From positions 1 to 64,000 of the forward strand of contig JALIGW010000328.1 in assembly GCA_023053685.1 (NCBI GenBank): a DNA stretch of 64,000 bases. Reading direction: 5' to 3'. The translations under genes and the position numbers were made by a program. The notes below the pieces were generated by a model. It searched no databases. It saw nothing but the letters and a program-made list of their open reading frames with translations, and was not told the DNA's origin. Below, one piece after another: positions 62,156 through 64,000 of the stretch; the stretch's first letter is position 1, and each line of letters opens with the position of its first letter. This DNA comes from Diadophis punctatus similis. Lineage: Eukaryota; Chordata; Lepidosauria; Squamata; Dipsadidae.

Positions 62156-64000
62156 TTCCAGCATGTGGGGAACAGGAATATGTGTTTCTTTTTCATTTCT
62201 GAGGTGTTTGTCAAAAGTGATGTTTTTGGACTGAATTGAATCCTAAGGTGAATGCTGTGTTAGACTTTCGGCTAGCTCTTCAGGGTAGGCTCGGAATCGA
62301 AAATCAAGCGAGAATTTGGCTTTCCAGCCCGTGGGGAACAGGAATATGTGTTTCATTTTCATTTCTGAGGTGTTTGTCAAAAGTCATGTTTTTTGGCTGT
62401 ATTGAGTCCTAAGGCGAATGCTGTGTTAGACTTTGGGCTAGCTCTTCAGGGTAGGCTCGGAATCGAAAATCAAGCGAGAATTCGGCTTTCCAGCCTGTGG
62501 GGAACAGGAATATGTGTTTCTTTTTCATTTCTGAGGTGTTTGTCAAAAGTGATGTTTTTGGGCTGAATTGAGAACTAAGGCGAATTCCGTGTTAGACATT
62601 GGGCTTTCTCTTCAGGGAAAGCTCGGAATCAAAAATCAAGCGAGAATTCGGCTTTCCAGCCTGTGGGGAACAGGAATATGTGTTTCATTTTCATTTCTGA
62701 GGTGTTTGTCAAAAGTCATGTTTTTTGGCTGTATTGAGTCATAAGGCGAATGCTGTGTTAGACTTTGGGCTAGCTCTTCAGGGTAGGCTCGGAATCAAAA
62801 TTCAAGCGAGAATTTGGCTTTCCAGCATGTGGGGAACAGGAATATGTGTTTCTTTTTCATTTCTGAGGTGTTTGTCAAAAGTCATGTTTTTGGACTGAAT
62901 TGAATCCTAAGGCGAATGCTGTGTTAGACTTTCGGCTAGCTCTTCATGGTAGGCTCGGAATCGAAAATCAAGCGAGAATTCGGCTTTCTAGCATGTGGGG
63001 AACAGGAATATGTGTTTCTTTTTCATTTCTGAGGTGTTTGTCAAAAGTGATGTTTTTGGACAATTGAATCCTAAGGCGAATGCTGTGTTAGACTTTGGGC
63101 TAGCTCTTCAGGGTAGGCTCGGAATCGAAAATCAAGCGAGAATTTGGCTTTCCAGCACGTGGGGAACAGGAATATGTGTTTCTTTTTCATTTCTGAGGTG
63201 TTTGTCAAAAGTGATGTTTTTGGACTGAATTGAATCCTAAGGCGAATGCTGTCTTAGACTTTGGGCTAGCTCTTCAGGGTAGGCTCGGAATCGAAAATAA
63301 AGCGAGAATTCAGCTTTCCAGCCTGTGGGGAACAGGAATATGTGTTTCATTTTCATTTCTGAGGTGTTTGTCAAAAGTGATGTTTTTGGGCTGAATTGAG
63401 AAATAAGGCGAATGCTGTGTTAGACCTTGGGCTAGCTCTTCAGGGTAGGCTCGGAATCAAAATTCAAGCGAGAATTCGGCTTTCCAGCCCGTGGGGAACA
63501 GGAATATGTGTTTCTTTTTCATTTCTGAGGTGTTTGTCAAAAGTGATATTTTTGGGCTGAATTGAATCCTAAGGCGAATGCTGTGTTAGACTTTCGGCTA
63601 GCTCTTCAGGGTAGGCTCGGAATCGAAAATCAAGCGAGAATTTGGCTTTCCAGCACGTGGGGAACAGGAATATGTCTTTCTTTTTCATTTCTGAGGTGTT
63701 TGTCAAAAGTGATGTTTTTGGGCTGAATTGAGAACTAAGGCGAATTCCGTGTTAGACATTGGGATTTCTCTTTCGGGAAAGCTCGGAATCAAAAATCAAA
63801 CGAGAATTCGGCTTTCCAGCCTGTGGGGAACAGGAATATGTGTTTCATTTTCATTTCTGAGGTGTTTGTCAAAAGTGATGTTTTTGGGCTGAATTGAATC
63901 CTAAGGCGAATGCTGTGTTAGACTTTGGGCTAGCTCTTCAGGGTAGGCTCGGAATCAAAATTCAAGTGAGAATTCGGCTTTCCAGCCCGTGGGGAACAGG
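62156..64000. repeat. Right-hand end, return to left-part HOR order
   Basis: After 62156-62985 come a TTCTAGCATG 164-bp monomer (62986), m1 (63150), m2 (63316), m3 (63482), an m4/m5 hybrid (63648) and an m6-position monomer (63814) that is full length (GGGCTGAATTGAATCC). The final 21 bases begin another monomer, so the array runs beyond the window. Private changes are GAGTCATAAGG near 62736-62746 and GCTGTCTTAG near 63248. Confidence 0.83.
63648..63813. repeat. Second, independent m4/m5 hybrid monomer
   Basis: It has the m4 front (ATATGTCTTTC) but reads GGGCTGAATTGAGAACTAAG before GAATTCCGTG and ATTGGGATTTC. The breakpoint therefore lies before offset about 83, upstream of that in the hybrids at 23.5-59.5 kb, which keep GAATCCTAAGG from m4. 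Same parents, different crossover point. Confidence 0.85.

Larger units (their letters stand above)
1..64000. repeat. Satellite DNA array of 166-bp monomers (386 complete copies), probably centromeric
   Basis: The window is filled by head-to-tail copies of one unit, all in the same orientation. Phased on TTCCAGC, monomers start at 1, 167, 333, 499, 665, 831, 997, 1161 and so on to 63980. Most are 166 bp. Thirty-eight are 164 bp through a shared 2-bp deletion, one is 144 bp, and a few carry single-base indels; these account for every base. A typical copy is about 44% GC. Offsets about 10-27 (TGGGGAACAGGAATATGT) and 36-62 (TTTCATTTCTGAGGTGTTTG and the following TCAAAAG) are nearly invariant. 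Differences concentrate at offsets 7-10, 28, 34, 63-86 and 96-166. Unit length, higher-order structure and lack of interruptions fit a centromeric satellite. That identity, and a possible Prunus origin (166-bp centromere monomer recalled from the literature), are inference. A non-centromeric heterochromatic satellite is the alternative. Confidence 0.97.

Noticed and set aside
1006..63228. Recurrent open reading frames of 61-81 codons (a protein beginning MGNRNMC or MAVLSPKANAV), and longer ones at 10189-10497, 12687-12992 and 60577-60906
   Set aside because: They are repeat shadows. They often use GTG or TTG starts, read the same DNA in two frames (166 bp is one more than a multiple of three), and become longer only where a 164-bp monomer or an indel shifts frame. 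There is no ribosome site, codon signal, domain or independent conservation.
1..64000. CRISPR array
   Set aside because: There are no short repeats separated by unique spacers. The whole 166-bp unit is repeated and the variable parts are shared among monomers.
1..64000. Tandem rDNA, 5S or tRNA gene cluster
   Set aside because: No A/B boxes, 5S internal control regions or rRNA-like conserved sequence appear in the monomer.
1..64000. Transposon or retrotransposon insertion, or telomeric repeat
   Set aside because: The monomer phase can be followed without a break from 1 to 64000. No LTR, terminal inverted repeat, target-site duplication or TTTAGGG-type run is present.

Overview
The whole window is one uninterrupted tandem satellite array. 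I phased it on the box TTCCAGC..GTGGGGAACAGG. On that phase it holds 386 complete head-to-tail monomers (1-63979) plus a 21-base start of the next (63980-64000). The modal monomer is 166 bp. Every length deviation can be listed: 38 monomers of 164 bp, one with a 22-bp deletion, and a handful with single-base indels; these sum exactly to the window length. All monomers point the same way. There is no unique sequence, gene, RNA gene, transposon, telomere repeat or inversion anywhere. Open reading frames of 61-109 codons recur, but they are by-products of the repeat and should not be annotated as genes.

This looks like the core of a eukaryotic centromeric or pericentromeric satellite. The evidence is a nucleosome-scale unit, GC near 44%, strong higher-order structure and no mobile-element insertions. 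From memory, a 166-bp centromeric monomer has been described in Prunus (peach, apricot, cherry group). That makes a flowering plant my first guess, but the sequence alone does not prove it.

Layout. 1-1326: an entry block whose last six monomers recur at 18 kb. 1327-10274: a clean higher-order repeat (HOR) with an 8-monomer, 1326-bp unit, two copies of which are expanded to 11 monomers (1822 bp). 10275-10418: a monomer with a 22-bp deletion. 11249-14898: an 11-monomer tandem duplication with a suspicious cluster of single-base indels at its seam. 13573-22 kb: mosaic HOR fragments with small duplications of about 660 bp. 24181-29488: two copies of a 16-monomer, 2654-bp unit and a partial third. 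29489-32472: a 9-monomer, 1492-bp duplication. 32971-35622: an 8-monomer, 1326-bp duplication. 35125-46900: a large tandem pair (6800 and 4976 bp), the first member holding a nested 1824-bp duplication. 45575-61325: overlapping super-repeats of about 4.3-4.5 kb (26-27 monomers). 61492-64000: a shorter duplication, then a return to the HOR monomer order of the left part.

History. The left third keeps HOR monomers 4 and 5 separate. From 23.5 to 59.5 kb they are replaced by one recurrent hybrid monomer with a fixed breakpoint, a marker of a single unequal exchange that was later amplified. Much of the variation between monomer types lies at CpG sites, as expected from deamination of methylated cytosine followed by spread of the variants.
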